DNA of 22,090 nucleotides. Origin: Pavlovales sp. CCMP2436 (taxonomy: Eukaryota > Haptophyta > Pavlovophyceae > Pavlovales). Made by a program: the position numbers and the translations under genes. The notes under the pieces were generated by a model that did no database searches, had not been told where the DNA came from, and saw only the letters and a program-made list of their open reading frames with translations. The stretch lies in NCBI GenBank assembly GCA_026770615.1, contig MU631309.1:1033817-1055906 (forward strand). Reading direction: 5' to 3'. This document shows, in pieces, positions 1 through 8,396 of this stretch (position 1 is the first letter of the stretch; each line of letters opens with the position of its first letter).

Positions 1-17
1 CGCCCGCCCGGCCGCCC

Positions 18-449
18 GTGTTTCAATTCTCAGATCTGAAAGTGTGCTCGGACTTCCCCGACTTGTGCTGCATGACGTCCGCGCTCAAGACGCTCTGCAA
101 GAAGCCGCGCGCCGCGTCGCTGATTTTCAAACCGTGCTCGCCGCCATCCTCGGCCCCGCCGGCGCTCCTTCCCGCCCCTTTTCAAAGTCCCGCCCTTTTG
201 CAAAGCGCTCGCAGCCCGCCCTCCTCCTCCTCGCCCCCCGCCTCGTCGACCGGCCCTTTTCAAAGCGCTCCCGGCCTTCCGCACTCTTCCCCGTCCTTCG
301 CCCCCATGCACGCAGCCCCCCCCTCCGACTTCAACATGTTGAATCCGAACGAAGCCAGCGCGGAGACAGTGGCGCTGTCTGCCCGTCTGGAGGCGCAACA
401 CGCACAAATCACGTCACTCTCAACCGTGAACGCCTCCCTGCTCAACGAG
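18..449 (+). CDS. Possible 5'-partial exon: Pro/Ser-rich stretch followed by a coiled-coil segment
   Basis: I do not recognise this protein. The frame opens at the window edge; the first in-frame ATG is at 72. It reads through a Pro/Ser-rich low-complexity segment (about 140-310) and then a heptad-like segment (about 340-449; residues such as SARLEAQHAQITSL) that looks like a coiled coil. The frame stops soon after 449, but AACGAG|GTGCGT at 449/450 is a good 5' splice donor, so this is better read as an exon than as a complete gene. The short CCCTTTTCAAAG motif recurs near 176 and 256, with a variant near 194. An alternative frame at 44-200 also looks protein-like, so a frameshift or a second exon boundary is possible. 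No acceptor could be assigned downstream. Confidence 0.3.
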
Positions 450-502
450 GTGCGTTTATAAGTGCATTGGTCCGAGTGATTTTGATTATATATGTATGTA
501 TA

Positions 503-616
503 TTATATATTAATGAAGGGGGGTTCTGGCTGGCGGGGTTTTAAGTTTGAGAGAGAGAGAGATATATATATATAGATATATATATATATATATATAGATC
601 TATATATGTATATAGA

Positions 617-652
<36 letters not shown>

Positions 653-860
653 TATATATATAGATCTCTTTGACTCGAGCGACACATGGCAGGTAGGGAG
701 ACGAGGTGCATTTATTTAAACGTTTATACATTTATTAACACCTAGACGGCATTTATATGTATGCATGTATACATATGTATACATATATACATATATATAA
801 AGATCAACTTGACTTCAACTTGAAACGCCGCCAGCCGAACCCCTCTTCATTTATATATTA
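503..860. repeat. Foldback/MITE-like inverted repeat with microsatellite interior
   Basis: The arm at 503-549 (TATTAATGAAGGGGGGTTCT, then GGCTGGCGGGG and TTTTAAGTT) recurs in reverse complement at about 815-860 (AACTTGAAACGCCGCCAGCC, then GAACCCCTCTTCATTTATAT). The arms match over about 43 bp with scattered differences. Between them lie only (GA)n, (TA)n with embedded GATCTA, and TATACATA-type simple sequence. It is most simply an old short inverted-repeat element whose interior has expanded as a microsatellite. No target duplication was identified. It lies just beyond the possible splice donor at 450, so it may be intronic. Confidence 0.6.
551..668. repeat. (GA)n/(TA)n compound microsatellite with GATCTA interruptions
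   Basis: An uninterrupted dinucleotide tract, first GA and then TA, is punctuated by several AGATCT/AGATAT interruptions. Apparent open frames across it encode only Ile/Tyr/Ser runs and are not genes. Confidence 0.9.
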
Positions 861-880
861 GATCTAGATCTAGATCTAGA

Positions 881-947
<67 letters not shown>
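861..947. repeat. (GATCTA)n followed by a (TG)n microsatellite
   Basis: Hexamer GATCTA repeats at 861-882 run directly into an uninterrupted TG run at 883-947 (about 32 units). The hexamer unit is also the interruption seen in the AT tract upstream, so both tracts probably share one origin. Confidence 0.95.
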
Positions 948-951
<4 letters not shown>

Positions 952-1849
952 TCTTCCCCGAGTTGTAGACTCTTCTCAGGCTCCAATCTCTGCTATCTCG
1001 AAGTCTCCTGCTAACTAAAATAATAATAATTTTACCCCTTTTTAATGGTTCTTATTATAAAATAACCTGTCACAACGTAATCCCTTAAATTAACCCCCCT
1101 ACCCCCCCTCCAAAATGTTGATGATTAGCTCGCTCGCCTACGCGCGCAACTCGACCCAGGCGCTACTGCCGAGGCCGCACACGCAGGCAGCGACTCAAGC
1201 GGACACGCCAGCTCGCACAGGCGCAAGCGCAGTGCCACGGGCTGAGGTGCTTGAAAGGTCCAGGAGAGTCCGAGAGGCGTTGCCGGGACTCTCTGCCCGG
1301 ACTCTGGCCACAGTAGCCGCCGAGCCTGGCCGATCCATGCCGTTTCTCGCACCGAAACAGTGCAGAATGTTGTTTTTGTCTGAGTTCAGCCCGCGACCCT
1401 GTCAAATATATAGCGCCTGAAAGCGTCGGTTGCTCGTGCACATAGCATGCACGGCACGTGTTACACTTGCAGATGTTCATGCTGTTGCCATGCATGTGTA
1501 ACCGCCGTCTGCAGATGCAATGTGAGAAAAAATATCGTTTAACGTCGGCGTCCATCCCCGGGTGGATCATATACGTACGAGTAGCGCACGTGACTCAAAA
1601 TAAATAGTTGTATGTAACTAATTTATAATATAGAACAGTCAGACGCCAGCTTGCCTATATTTAAGCGCGTACATGCACATATGCAGCTCAGTTCGGGCAC
1701 CGGTCTGTATGCTATGCTGGCCAAGCAGCGCAACTCTTCGAATGGCCGAAATTTGAATTGTTAGACATTGCTGGGCTGCAAATGTCTGCGACCGAATTGT
1801 TCGTATTATGTACTTTTCCGCCGGACGCTCTGCGTAGCGGTCTCCAGTA
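948..1849. other. Unassigned interval with one weak ORF
   Basis: Nothing here is recognisable. An ATG-started frame of 101 codons lies at 1115-1420 on the plus strand (start context CCAAAATGTTG). Its product is Ala/Arg/Pro-rich with no motif I can name, and the reverse strand is equally open, so it is weak as a gene (about 0.1). The stretch 1420-1850 is mixed composition with no convincing coding signal. Confidence 0.5.
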
Positions 1850-1990
1850 CAAGAGTGTCATCTAACTTAAAGCGAGTTACTAATTGTAACCGTACGCTTT
1901 CGGCAAAAAGGCGACACGGTGTGTAAGATAGGCGCATGAATCGACAGCTGTCTGGCCTTCGCAGCAGGTCATGCTGGTTCGATCGCATGT
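1850..1990. repeat. Copy A of a dispersed direct repeat of about 140 bp
   Basis: The segment runs from GTCATCTAACTT through GGCGACACGGTGTGTAAGAT to CAGGTCATGCTGGTTCG. It is clearly similar to copy B at 2366-2505, with many substitutions and small gaps. Read on the minus strand, both copies preserve the same short peptide pattern ending VDSC(A/T)YLTHRVA. That suggests it is the 3' part of the adjacent minus-strand retroelement remnant. Confidence 0.75.
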
Positions 1991-2270
1991 AGGACCTCTA
2001 ACCGACGTTTTAAAAAGTGAGCCACCAACTACATACACGGCCCAAGATTCGCAGCCGTAGAGCAAGACGCCGAGCACGAGGCAACGGTAGAGCTTGCCCT
2101 TGGAGGCGAGTGGGAGCGACGTAAAGCCGTAATTTTGACTGACGACATTCATTCTCCGCAGACAGCCAAAAGCTGCGGCTGCAGATCGCGGATCATGTTC
2201 TCGATCTCGTCATCATCTATTAGGGATGACAAAAATGTGGAGCCGAGGTACCGAAACCGATGCCGAGCGG
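1880..2270 (-). pseudogene. LINE (non-LTR) reverse-transcriptase fragment, C-terminal thumb region
   Basis: Read on the minus strand from about 2262, the frame gives RYLGSTFLSSLIDDDEIENM, which matches the 'YLGs...deI..Ri' block after the RT catalytic core in LINE polymerases. After a frameshift around 2155-2170 it continues with LASKGKLYRCLVLGVLLYGC followed by ESW, the diagnostic LINE 'tK..ly...vl..LLYG.E.W' block. Motifs A-C of the RT are absent: the fragment joins unrelated sequence near 2270. It is therefore a truncated, frameshifted relic with no coding capacity. Family assignment to non-LTR RT is firm by motif; the clade (RTE- or CR1-like) is not resolved. Confidence 0.78.
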
Positions 2271-2365
2271 ACAAGTTATGTTATGTTATGATGCCCCTCC
2301 TACCGCCTGGGGCGCAGTCTCTGTGTCCAGGAGGCCCCGGGTGTCACTCCTGTCAGCGTCTGAGC

Positions 2366-2505
2366 GGACAAGCGCGTCATCTAACTTCAGGCGAATTATT
2401 CACTGTGACCGCACGGTCCCGGCGAAGAGGCGACGCGGTGAGTAAGATAGGTGCACGAATCGACCTCGCCGTCGCAGGTCATGCCGGTTCGCCTGTCCGT
2501 GCTGG
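2366..2505. repeat. Copy B of a dispersed direct repeat of about 140 bp
   Basis: This matches copy A (1850-1990) in direct orientation: GTCATCTAACTT, then GGCGACGCGGTGAGTAAGAT, then GTCGCAGGTCATGCCGGTTCG. The word GAGCGGACAAG occurs both at the truncation point of the RT relic (about 2267) and at the start of copy B (about 2364), so the duplication junction probably used it. Confidence 0.75.
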
Positions 2506-2697
2506 TGATATAAGGGGATAAGAAAAATGGAATATGATTAAAGGATAAGGGGATAAGGAGATAAAAAATAGTTACACCATTGCTAAAGTCCCTAAAAGGG
2601 TGAAAGATTAACCCCTGTTTTTGCCTCCTGTGGGCGTTGAACAACTTAACCACGTTTTTTAAAATGAGCACAACTTCAACCTCACTTTTTCCTAAAA
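2506..2697. other. AT-rich interval without genes
   Basis: The interval contains short GGATAAG-type iterations around 2513-2565 (GGGGATAAG, AGGATAAGGGGATAAGGAG). I see no coding signal. Confidence 0.5.
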
Positions 2698-2922
2698 ATG
2701 CTGCTCGCTGCAGCAGCGGCCACCGCAGCGGCCGCATCTGCATCGCGGTGCGTATGGCGGAGGCTACAGGCGCGGCCGTGGTGGGGGGAGGATGGGGGGG
2801 GTGCAGGAGGGCGCGCGCGCGGCGATTGCAACGCGCTCTCTCGTGGGCATGGGAGACTACTACCACCACCCCGTCGTCAACGGCAAGCGCCATCGTCGAG
2901 CGAGGACGTTGAGCGCTCAACC

Positions 2923-4610
2923 ATGCTCCTACCCACACGGCCAAGCGCAGACCCGACCGGCCGCGACTTCTCCGTCCTCGATCACCTCACTGTTGCCGAA
3001 GTCGCCGGGCACGCGGGGAACACGTCTCGGCAACTCGATGCCATACCCCGAGACTTCCACGAGCCCTGGGCCGCCGCGACGGTCCTCGTCATCGAAGCCA
3101 TCCGCAACTCCGGGCCGGACAACGAGGTGGAGGAGGTGCGAGCGCTGAAGATGCTGCTGATCCTACCCTCACTACTACTCCGAAAGCAGCCCGCGGCCCG
3201 CGGGGGAAGACAAGGACGTCTGGCGAGCGCCAGACTGCTCGCCTCCCGCTTCGACCGATGAGGGCGGGGAGACTTTGGCAGCCTCGTTGCTGACTGGTCT
3301 GAAGACTGCGCGGCGGAGGCACAGCAGCGCAGCAGCCGGCGCTCCCGTCCAGCCAACCCCGAGCGAGACATCAAGGCGGCCCTCGCCCTTCTCGCCAAGG
3401 GCAAGTTCTCCGACGCCGCAAAGCTGCTTCAGAGCCACGGCCTCGCTGACATCGCGGACCCGGCTGTGCTTCAGCAGATGCTCGCCAAGCATCCGCCCAG
3501 AAGGTCGCCCGTCCCAGCGGTCATCCCGGGCCTCAACACCACCAACCGTCTCGTTGTCGGCGTCACGGAGATGGAGGAGGCATACCGAGGGCTCAAGACC
3601 GACAAGGCACAGGGTGCCTCGCCCTGGCGATACGAGTACCTCATCCCACTCGCCCCGACGGAGCCTTTCGTGGGCGACGCTGCACGCCACGTACTCGGGT
3701 CGCACGCCTGGCTGGTATCATCCTTCGCCAACGGCGATCTGTTCCCCTGGTTCTACTTCGTCTTCTGCGCCGCACGGTGCGTGCCACTCCGCAAGTGTGC
3801 GGTCCAGGCCGGCGTCGCGGAGTCTGCGCGGCCACTCGGCATCTCGTGCGCGCTTAGACGGGGTCTCACCAAGGGAGTCTTCCTCAACAAGGGCCTTCGC
3901 GGCGAGATCGAGGACTACCTCTTCCCGCAGCAGCTGGGAGTGCTCGTCTCGGCAGGCGGGACGAAGCTCATCTTTGGCGTGCGCGAGCTCCTCGAGAACC
4001 CTAGCTTCTGCATCGCCGGCTCCGACATCTACAACGCGTTCAACGAGGACGACCGCGCAGAGATGGTGGCTCGCACCTTCGCCAGCTCCTCCGGCCTTGC
4101 CCCGCTTGCACGCCTCTTCTACGTCACGCTTGCGCCCAAGTACTCCATCTTCGTCAGCGGCAAGGGCGGCGGCTTGACGCCCATGGGCAGGGACGGCGAG
4201 ACGGGTGTCGCCTAAGGGTCGGTGGAGGGCGGAGTCGCCTTCGCGATATCCATCAACCGCGAGCTACAGGTGCTGGACGCAGAGCTGCAGCCATACGGTG
4301 GTGGCGCTCGGGCCGGCCACGACGATGTACGGGCGGTCGGCCCGCCCCATATCGTCTTCCCGGCGATGCAGCGCTTCCATGACGCGCTCTTCGCGCGGCT
4401 CAGCCTCGTCGTGCAACCGGCCAAGTGCGAGTGCTAGATCGATGAGGCTCACATCGATTCCCTCGACACCCACCGCGGCCTGGTGACGCGCAGCCACCTA
4501 CTCGACGGCGTGACTCCGTACTACGGCGTCATGTGCTACGGCATCCCCATCGGGTCGGAGGAGTACATCAAGCTTGCCATGCTGAGCCGCTATATGTATA
4601 TATATACATT
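2923..4610 (+). pseudogene. N-terminal and RT-domain part of the non-LTR element, three in-frame stops
   Basis: The frame begins at ATG 2923 or the in-frame ATG 2698 and reads into the RT domain. Function in life would be target-primed reverse transcription of the element RNA. All three stop types interrupt an otherwise continuous frame: TGA 3259, TAA 4213 and TAG 4435. Codons on both sides of each stop continue conserved RT-type sequence, for example FGSLVADWSED after the first and FAISINRELQVLDAELQ after the second. Motif C reads GHDDV, with His encoded CAC where Tyr (TAC) or another aromatic is normal. The last conserved block, GVMCYGIPIGSEEYIKLA (about 4525-4577), is cut by the 41-bp insertion. 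The copy is therefore not expected to be active, unless all three stops are assembly errors. Confidence 0.8.
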
Positions 4611-4618
4611 AAGCTTGC
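4570..4618 (+). repeat. 33-bp micro-insertion flanked by an 8-bp target-site duplication
   Basis: AAGCTTGC occurs at 4570-4577 and again at 4611-4618. Between them, 4578-4610 starts CATGCTGAGCCGC and continues as a TATA-type run. Removing 41 bp makes the surrounding RT coding sequence continue sensibly (EYIKLA joins LAGKCDEIA). The insert is therefore a later arrival with its own target duplication. The same GCTGAGCCG(C/G)TATATA signature recurs at 14109 (plus) and 15640 (minus). It is best explained as an extremely 5'-truncated retrotransposon or SINE 3' end with a TA-repeat tail. Confidence 0.72.
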
Positions 4619-4645
4619 TCTAGCTGGTAAGTGTGACGAGATCGC

Positions 4646-6415
4646 ATGCATCTCAACCAAGCTAATCACTTCGCTCAGCTCGTCACACAAGCAACTGCTC
4701 TGGCTCTTGACCCTCTTCTCCACGGCTCGCAAATTCGAGTACTTTGCGCGGCACTGTTATCCGGACACTCACGCGAGGCATGCACCCGCTTCGACGCGAT
4801 CATCCACGTGCAGGCGACGCACGCGCTAGGAGTCTCACTCGACGACGATCAGTTCGCAACCGCCCGCCTTGCGCTTCCCCGCCGCTACCGTGGCGCCGGA
4901 CTTCGGCGAATGGTCGACATCGCGCCGGCCGCCTTCTGTGGCGCCATGGTGCAGGCGGTGCCAGCCTTTCTCGACGTGTGGGCCGACGCGACCAACCCGA
5001 CTAGCGGCGTCACGCAGCGCGGGATGCTCGAGCTGCCGCAAGTTGAGCGCACGGTGGGGCGGAACTCCTTTGTGGACATGCAGCAGCACGGCTGGCGCGC
5101 GTACCAGCTGCCGACTTCTGGGGCAGGCTCTCTGCCACCGCCGCTACAGGGGCAGGCCTTCCGCCGCTGCTGGTTGCTGCTGCAGCAGGAGGCCGGCATC
5201 GCCACAGGAGCGGGGCCTAACGGAGATCGGCCAACTTCCGTGCTCCACCTACCTCCACAGGAAGCATGGCCGACGGCGCGCAGGAGCGCCGGCAGGCTGT
5301 GCCTCAACATGCAGAAGGACCTCACCGACGACCTGGAGGCTCACCGGTACGACGTGCTCAAGATGCAGATCAACGCGCGACACCGCAGCGATCGCGCCGT
5401 ACACCTCTTCAGGAACCTCGATCGCAACAGCTCCGACTGGGTCGCTGCACTACCGGGCGGCTACGGGCTCTGCAACACCGGCGAGTGGGTGGAGATCACC
5501 GCGCGCTTCTTCGGCGTCCAGAGCCCCATCTGCGCCGGCCTCGTCGCGCGCGGCGCGCGGCTCTTCGGCCACCTCATCGACGCGTTCGGAGGCAACCTCG
5601 TCGCAGCCACGGGCGCAGGCGTCACCGGCGGCCACATCGCCAAGCTCTGGTACGACCCGATCCTCGCCCTCCTCGCGGAGTTCGCGAGGTCCGTGAGTGC
5701 GTTCGCGCGCACCGAGGTTGGAGACATCTTTGGCTCGGTGCTCGCCGCCAACCCAGCGGCCTACCACCTCTACTACGGCGGAGTCGGCCGGCGACCCGGG
5801 CCGAAGGTCGACTTTTACGCCGAGTACGACCACTGGGGTGGACGTGCAGTCCCGCGGCTATTCGAACTCAAGACCATCGCGTTCTGCCCTACTCGGTACA
5901 AGGACACCGACGGGCAGTACCCGCAGGGCGCGGTGGGCAGGCGCGCCGACGCGCTACCTGGCGAGCGCATCGAGGAACTCATCAAGCTCGACCGCAACTT
6001 CTTCCACACACCAGCCAGGCAGACTGTCCCAATGGAGGCCCGCGCGCTGACCCTCTGCCCCCTAGACGGCGACCCGTTCACTGCTCTCGCAGTTGGCGCC
6101 TTTGGGGAGTTTTCGGTCGGCTTGGAAATGCTGGTCGCCAACTTCGCCAGCATGGGCGCACGCGCACTGCGAGGGCGCACGGGAGCTCCCTCCGAGCAGC
6201 TCGCACGCACCGCCCTCCTGTGGAAGATGCGGCAGGATATCGGTATGTGCGCCTTGCGTGGACACGCAAAGGTCATCATAGCGCGCGCGCGTATGGAGAA
6301 CATCGGTGGCGGCGGCGCGGCACACGGTGGCGCAGACGACGACGGCACCGAGGAGTGGGCTGAGGGCGTATACCACCAGCGACAAGAGACGCGGTCGTGG
6401 CGTGAAGCCGCGTAG
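4646..6415 (+). CDS. Intact C-terminal ORF of the non-LTR element with a PD-(D/E)XK-like nuclease site
   Basis: This is 589 open codons, in contrast to the RT half, which has three stops. The true element frame probably joins it only from about 4775 (CTRFDAIIHVQATHALGVSL), so the first 40 or so codons are likely out of frame. The middle contains HRSDRAVHLFRNLDRNSSDW, a block I associate with large protist non-LTR elements. Around 5808-5877, KVDFYAEYDHWGG is followed after a short spacer by RLFELKTIAF. The Asp and the ExK triad fit a PD-(D/E)XK restriction-like endonuclease, which in R2-type elements nicks the target DNA. Assignment rests on motif pattern only. It ends at TAG 6413-6415. Its openness may partly reflect GC-rich composition, as other frames here are also open. 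Confidence 0.6.
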   Translation: MHLNQANHFAQLVTQATALALDPLLHGSQIRVLCAALLSGHSREACTRFDAIIHVQATHALGVSLDDDQFATARLALPRRYRGAGLRRMVDIAPAAFCGAMVQAVPAFLDVWADATNPTSGVTQRGMLELPQVERTVGRNSFVDMQQHGWRAYQLPTSGAGSLPPPLQGQAFRRCWLLLQQEAGIATGAGPNGDRPTSVLHLPPQEAWPTARRSAGRLCLNMQKDLTDDLEAHRYDVLKMQINARHRSDRAVHLFRNLDRNSSDWVAALPGGYGLCNTGEWVEITARFFGVQSPICAGLVARGARLFGHLIDAFGGNLVAATGAGVTGGHIAKLWYDPILALLAEFARSVSAFARTEVGDIFGSVLAANPAAYHLYYGGVGRRPGPKVDFYAEYDHWGGRAVPRLFELKTIAFCPTRYKDTDGQYPQGAVGRRADALPGERIEELIKLDRNFFHTPARQTVPMEARALTLCPLDGDPFTALAVGAFGEFSVGLEMLVANFASMGARALRGRTGAPSEQLARTALLWKMRQDIGMCALRGHAKVIIARARMENIGGGGAAHGGADDDGTEEWAEGVYHQRQETRSWREAA

Positions 6416-6432
6416 GCCCGCCACCTGGGCGA

Positions 6433-6801
6433 TCACTGGCTGAATTCGTCGGCCGTACACATCAGATTTGCCTGACTGCTGCTGCCTATCTTCCTATTAA
6501 GTAAGTCGTAGTTGAAAAAAATGCTGCTGGCGTGCGTGCGCTTGTGCGCCGTGAGGTTGGCCGGCTGAGTGGCGCTATACTCGCAGCCCGGTACGTCGCA
6601 CGCGAACGGACTAACGCCGCTATGCGTGCGCTTGTGCGTCTTGAGGATGCTCGCCCGGGCGGCCCGGTACTCGCAACCGTTCGCGTCGCACGCGAACGGC
6701 CGCTCGCCGCTGTGCGTGCGCTTGTGCTCCTTGCGCTTGTGCTCCTTGAGGTTGCGCGCCTCATTGGTCCGGTACTCGCAGCCCAGCTCGTCAGTGATCA
6801 T
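6433..6801 (-). CDS. C2H2 zinc-finger fragment, two complete fingers and one degenerate
   Basis: The frame encodes a TFIIIA-like tandem array. Fingers 2 and 3 follow C-x4-C-x12-H-x3-H (FACDANGCEYRAAR...HKRTH; FACDVPGCEYSATQ...HKRTH), joined by linkers close to the canonical TGERP linker (THSGERP, THSGVSP). They would bind DNA or RNA. The first finger is degenerate: the position of its first Cys is Thr (ITDELGCEY), and an EHKRK unit is duplicated before KRTH. After finger 3 the sequence loses its protein-like character (about the last 30 codons). It lies tail-to-tail with the retrotransposon ORF, only 17 bp away, so it may be a fragment of a larger dispersed zinc-finger family and not a whole gene. 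Confidence 0.62.
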   Translation of the reverse strand: MITDELGCEYRTNEARNLKEHKRKEHKRTHSGERPFACDANGCEYRAARASILKTHKRTHSGVSPFACDVPGCEYSATQPANLTAHKRTHASSIFFNYDLLNRKIGSSSQANLMCTADEFSQ

Positions 6802-7357
6802 TGACGTTGCTGATCAGCAAGCCTCAATCCTGGTGAACCTATGAAAACTTCGTTTTCTCTGGTACCCAGCTCGCACCCCGGTTATTTCACTGGGTCATTT
6901 GTCGGTGCGCGCGGCCGCTCTTATAAACAAAGTTTAAGACTTTTAAAAACAAGCTTTTAAAAAACCCTTTAAAACCCGAAACCAGAATCGCAAGGTCAAA
7001 AGCCTCAGTACCACTCACAGGAGGCTGCCCATGGACACAAGAAGCAACAAGAACCGGAAACACAAAAGCAGTGAAACACACTTGACAGCCAGCACACGCC
7101 ATAACCATACTTATGCGCTCACCCAAAATGGCAGGCACAGAACAAATACCAACTCGAGTCATACACAGCGACATCACCACTCACTTTCGAGGAACCAAAG
7201 CTCGCACACACAACCAACAAACCTAATGATGTATAGTTTGTTGTTGAGAAAAGAAAGTTTTTTCAGTTAAGAGGAGGATTATTGAGAGACCCCTCGTTGG
7301 GAATCGTGGCCGGGGGAAGGCGATAGCAGCCGCCCCCGTGAAAGGGGCTGATTCGGC
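6802..7357. other. AT-richer intergenic interval, one doubtful small ORF
   Basis: Composition shifts from GC-rich to AT-rich. An ATG frame at 7031-7270 (79 codons, context GCCCATGG) would encode a His/Ser/Asn/Thr-rich polar peptide with no known motif. It is probably fortuitous (about 0.15). TTTTAAAA words cluster at 6930-6980. Confidence 0.4.
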
Positions 7358-7428
7358 GAGCTGCGCACACAGCGCACGTCATTCTAATTTTATACATAAT
7401 TAAAATGACGTGCGCTAATGTGCAGCTC
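7358..7428. repeat. 71-bp near-perfect hairpin (foldback element)
   Basis: Left arm GAGCTGCGCACACAGCGCAC then GTCATTCTAATT; right arm, read in reverse complement, GAGCTGCACATTAGCGCACG then TCATTTTAATT. About 31 bp pair with four or so mismatches around a short AT loop (7390-7397). The outer ends are GGCGAGCTG and CAGCTCACC. It could be a tiny MITE or foldback, or a structured RNA. No gene abuts it closely enough to call it a terminator. Confidence 0.75.
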
Positions 7429-7539
7429 ACCTAAGGCCCATTATTCCACAGACCGTCTCGGGCTAACTGAACCTGAAACTGAAATCCTGGAAACTCGACT
7501 CTGAAGGGTCCAGCCGCTACCCCAATAATTGTATCCAAA

Positions 7540-7612
7540 AAATGTCAACTGACAATATCCCAAAAATTGACAACTGACAATATTTTAAAAAATGTCAACT
7601 TACAATGTCAAC
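7540..7612. repeat. Short tandem iterations of a TGTCAACTGACAATAT unit
   Basis: AATGTCAACTGACAATATCC, then AATTGACAACTGACAATATT and AATGTCAACTTACAATGTCA follow one another with about 30-bp spacing and a few substitutions. This is a small degenerate minisatellite in AT-rich DNA. Confidence 0.65.
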
Positions 7613-7789
7613 TCCAGTACAAACAATAGTTTCAACAACCTACTGGCTTAATCACGTTTTAAGGCTTAATCACGTTTAAAAAAAAATGCCCAAGGTCAAT
7701 CCGCGACCCGCCTTCACGCTCGTCGCCTCTAACCCGCCTTCTTCATCTTCGTCGTCGCCCGTCATCGAGCTCGCTCGAGCGCGTGTTGT

Positions 7790-8012
7790 GCTCGCCTTTC
7801 TCGCCGACGTGCTCAAGCCCGCCGCCCTTCATCTTGGTCCGGTCCAGCACGCGGCTTGAGCTTGTCCCTCGTCGTGCTCGCCGCCCTTCAACTTCGTCAG
7901 GCACGCGGCTCAAGCTTGTTCTTCGTCGAGCTCGCCCGTCGGTGCTCAAGCTTGCCCCGCCTACCTTCACGAGCGGCTTGTCCTCAAGTGGCTCATCTTC
8001 AAGCGGCTCAAG
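7790..8012. repeat. Degenerate minisatellite of about 54 bp built on GCTCAAGCTTG
   Basis: Units such as GCACGCGGCTTGAGCTTGTC (about 7848) and GCACGCGGCTCAAGCTTGTT (about 7900) align over about 50 bp. GCTCAAGCTTG recurs near 7908, 7950 and 8006, and GTGCTCAAGCCCGCCGCCCTTC appears at about 7810. Both strands are open across it (for example 7743-8084 minus and 7783-8286 plus), which reflects repetitive GC-rich sequence more than coding. I do not annotate a gene here. Confidence 0.6.
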
Positions 8013-8287
8013 CTTGTCTGACACGTCGCATGCTGCTTCAGCTTGTGCTCGCCTTCCCGTCGTCCACGCGCCTGCAGATGTCAACCCGCATCGAGCGCGT
8101 GGCTATCATGCAAGCACGTGTGGTGTCGAATGTCAGTTGCACAAGTCAACCCGCAACCAGCCGATCCCGGCCGTCTCGTCCATGTCCCCCCGACCGTGCG
8201 CGAGCCTCCCGTCACACCAAGACCCTCGCTCACACCGACCTCGTGGGACGCGGGGGCGCACACTCACGGAGGGCAGACGGGGTTAAT

Positions 8288-8318
8288 GCACATCCTCCCC
8301 TTGACCCGCAAGTCGCAG
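8288..8318. repeat. 31-bp repeat bracketing the copia element (left copy)
   Basis: GCACATCCTCCCCTTGACCC followed by GCAAGTCGCAG recurs at 12787-12816 in direct orientation with one substitution and one gap. The two copies sit outside the integrase end and outside the gag start. They could be the only recognisable relic of long terminal repeats, or a separate dispersed repeat. No full LTR was found. Confidence 0.6.
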
Positions 8319-8396
8319 TGCCGTGCAGCGCGCGCGGTCCAAACTTGCCGGTGGCGTCGCGCGGGGCTTGCTGTAGATATGCCAAGCTGGGCACCC

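Larger units (their letters stand above)
2698..6415 (+). mobile_element. Non-LTR retrotransposon with RT core and C-terminal PD-(D/E)XK-like nuclease, decayed
   Basis: One reading frame can be followed from about 2923 to 6415, with breaks. The N-terminal part resembles the region before RT in large algal and oomycete non-LTR elements (LKMLLILPSLLLRKQ; ALALLAKGKFSDAAKLLQSH; LAKHPPR). The fingers (GLKTDKAQGASPWRYEYLIP), motif A (SDIYNAFNEDD, Asp codon 4024) and motif C region (GHDDV, 4315-4329; the usual aromatic before DD is His) follow. The C-terminal half has a possible PD-(D/E)XK site. Breaks in the same frame are TGA 3259-3261, TAA 4213-4215 and TAG 4435-4437, then a 41-bp insertion (4570-4618) and a further frameshift within about 4745-4785. 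Such an RT plus restriction-like endonuclease layout is typical of R2/NeSL-type elements. No 5' or 3' terminus was identified. Confidence 0.8.

Noticed and set aside
503..685. 60-codon minus-strand ORF
   Set aside because: It is the translation of the TA microsatellite (Ile/Tyr/Ser runs only).
3259..4437. Alternative genetic code as explanation for in-frame stops in the RT gene
   Set aside because: All three stop codons occur in frame along with an insertion and a frameshift, and other genes here end normally at TAG or TGA. Decay explains it.
5266..6363. 365-codon Arg-rich ORF overlapping the retrotransposon C-terminus
   Set aside because: It is a shadow frame of the native frame, with Arg/Pro-rich composition and no motifs.
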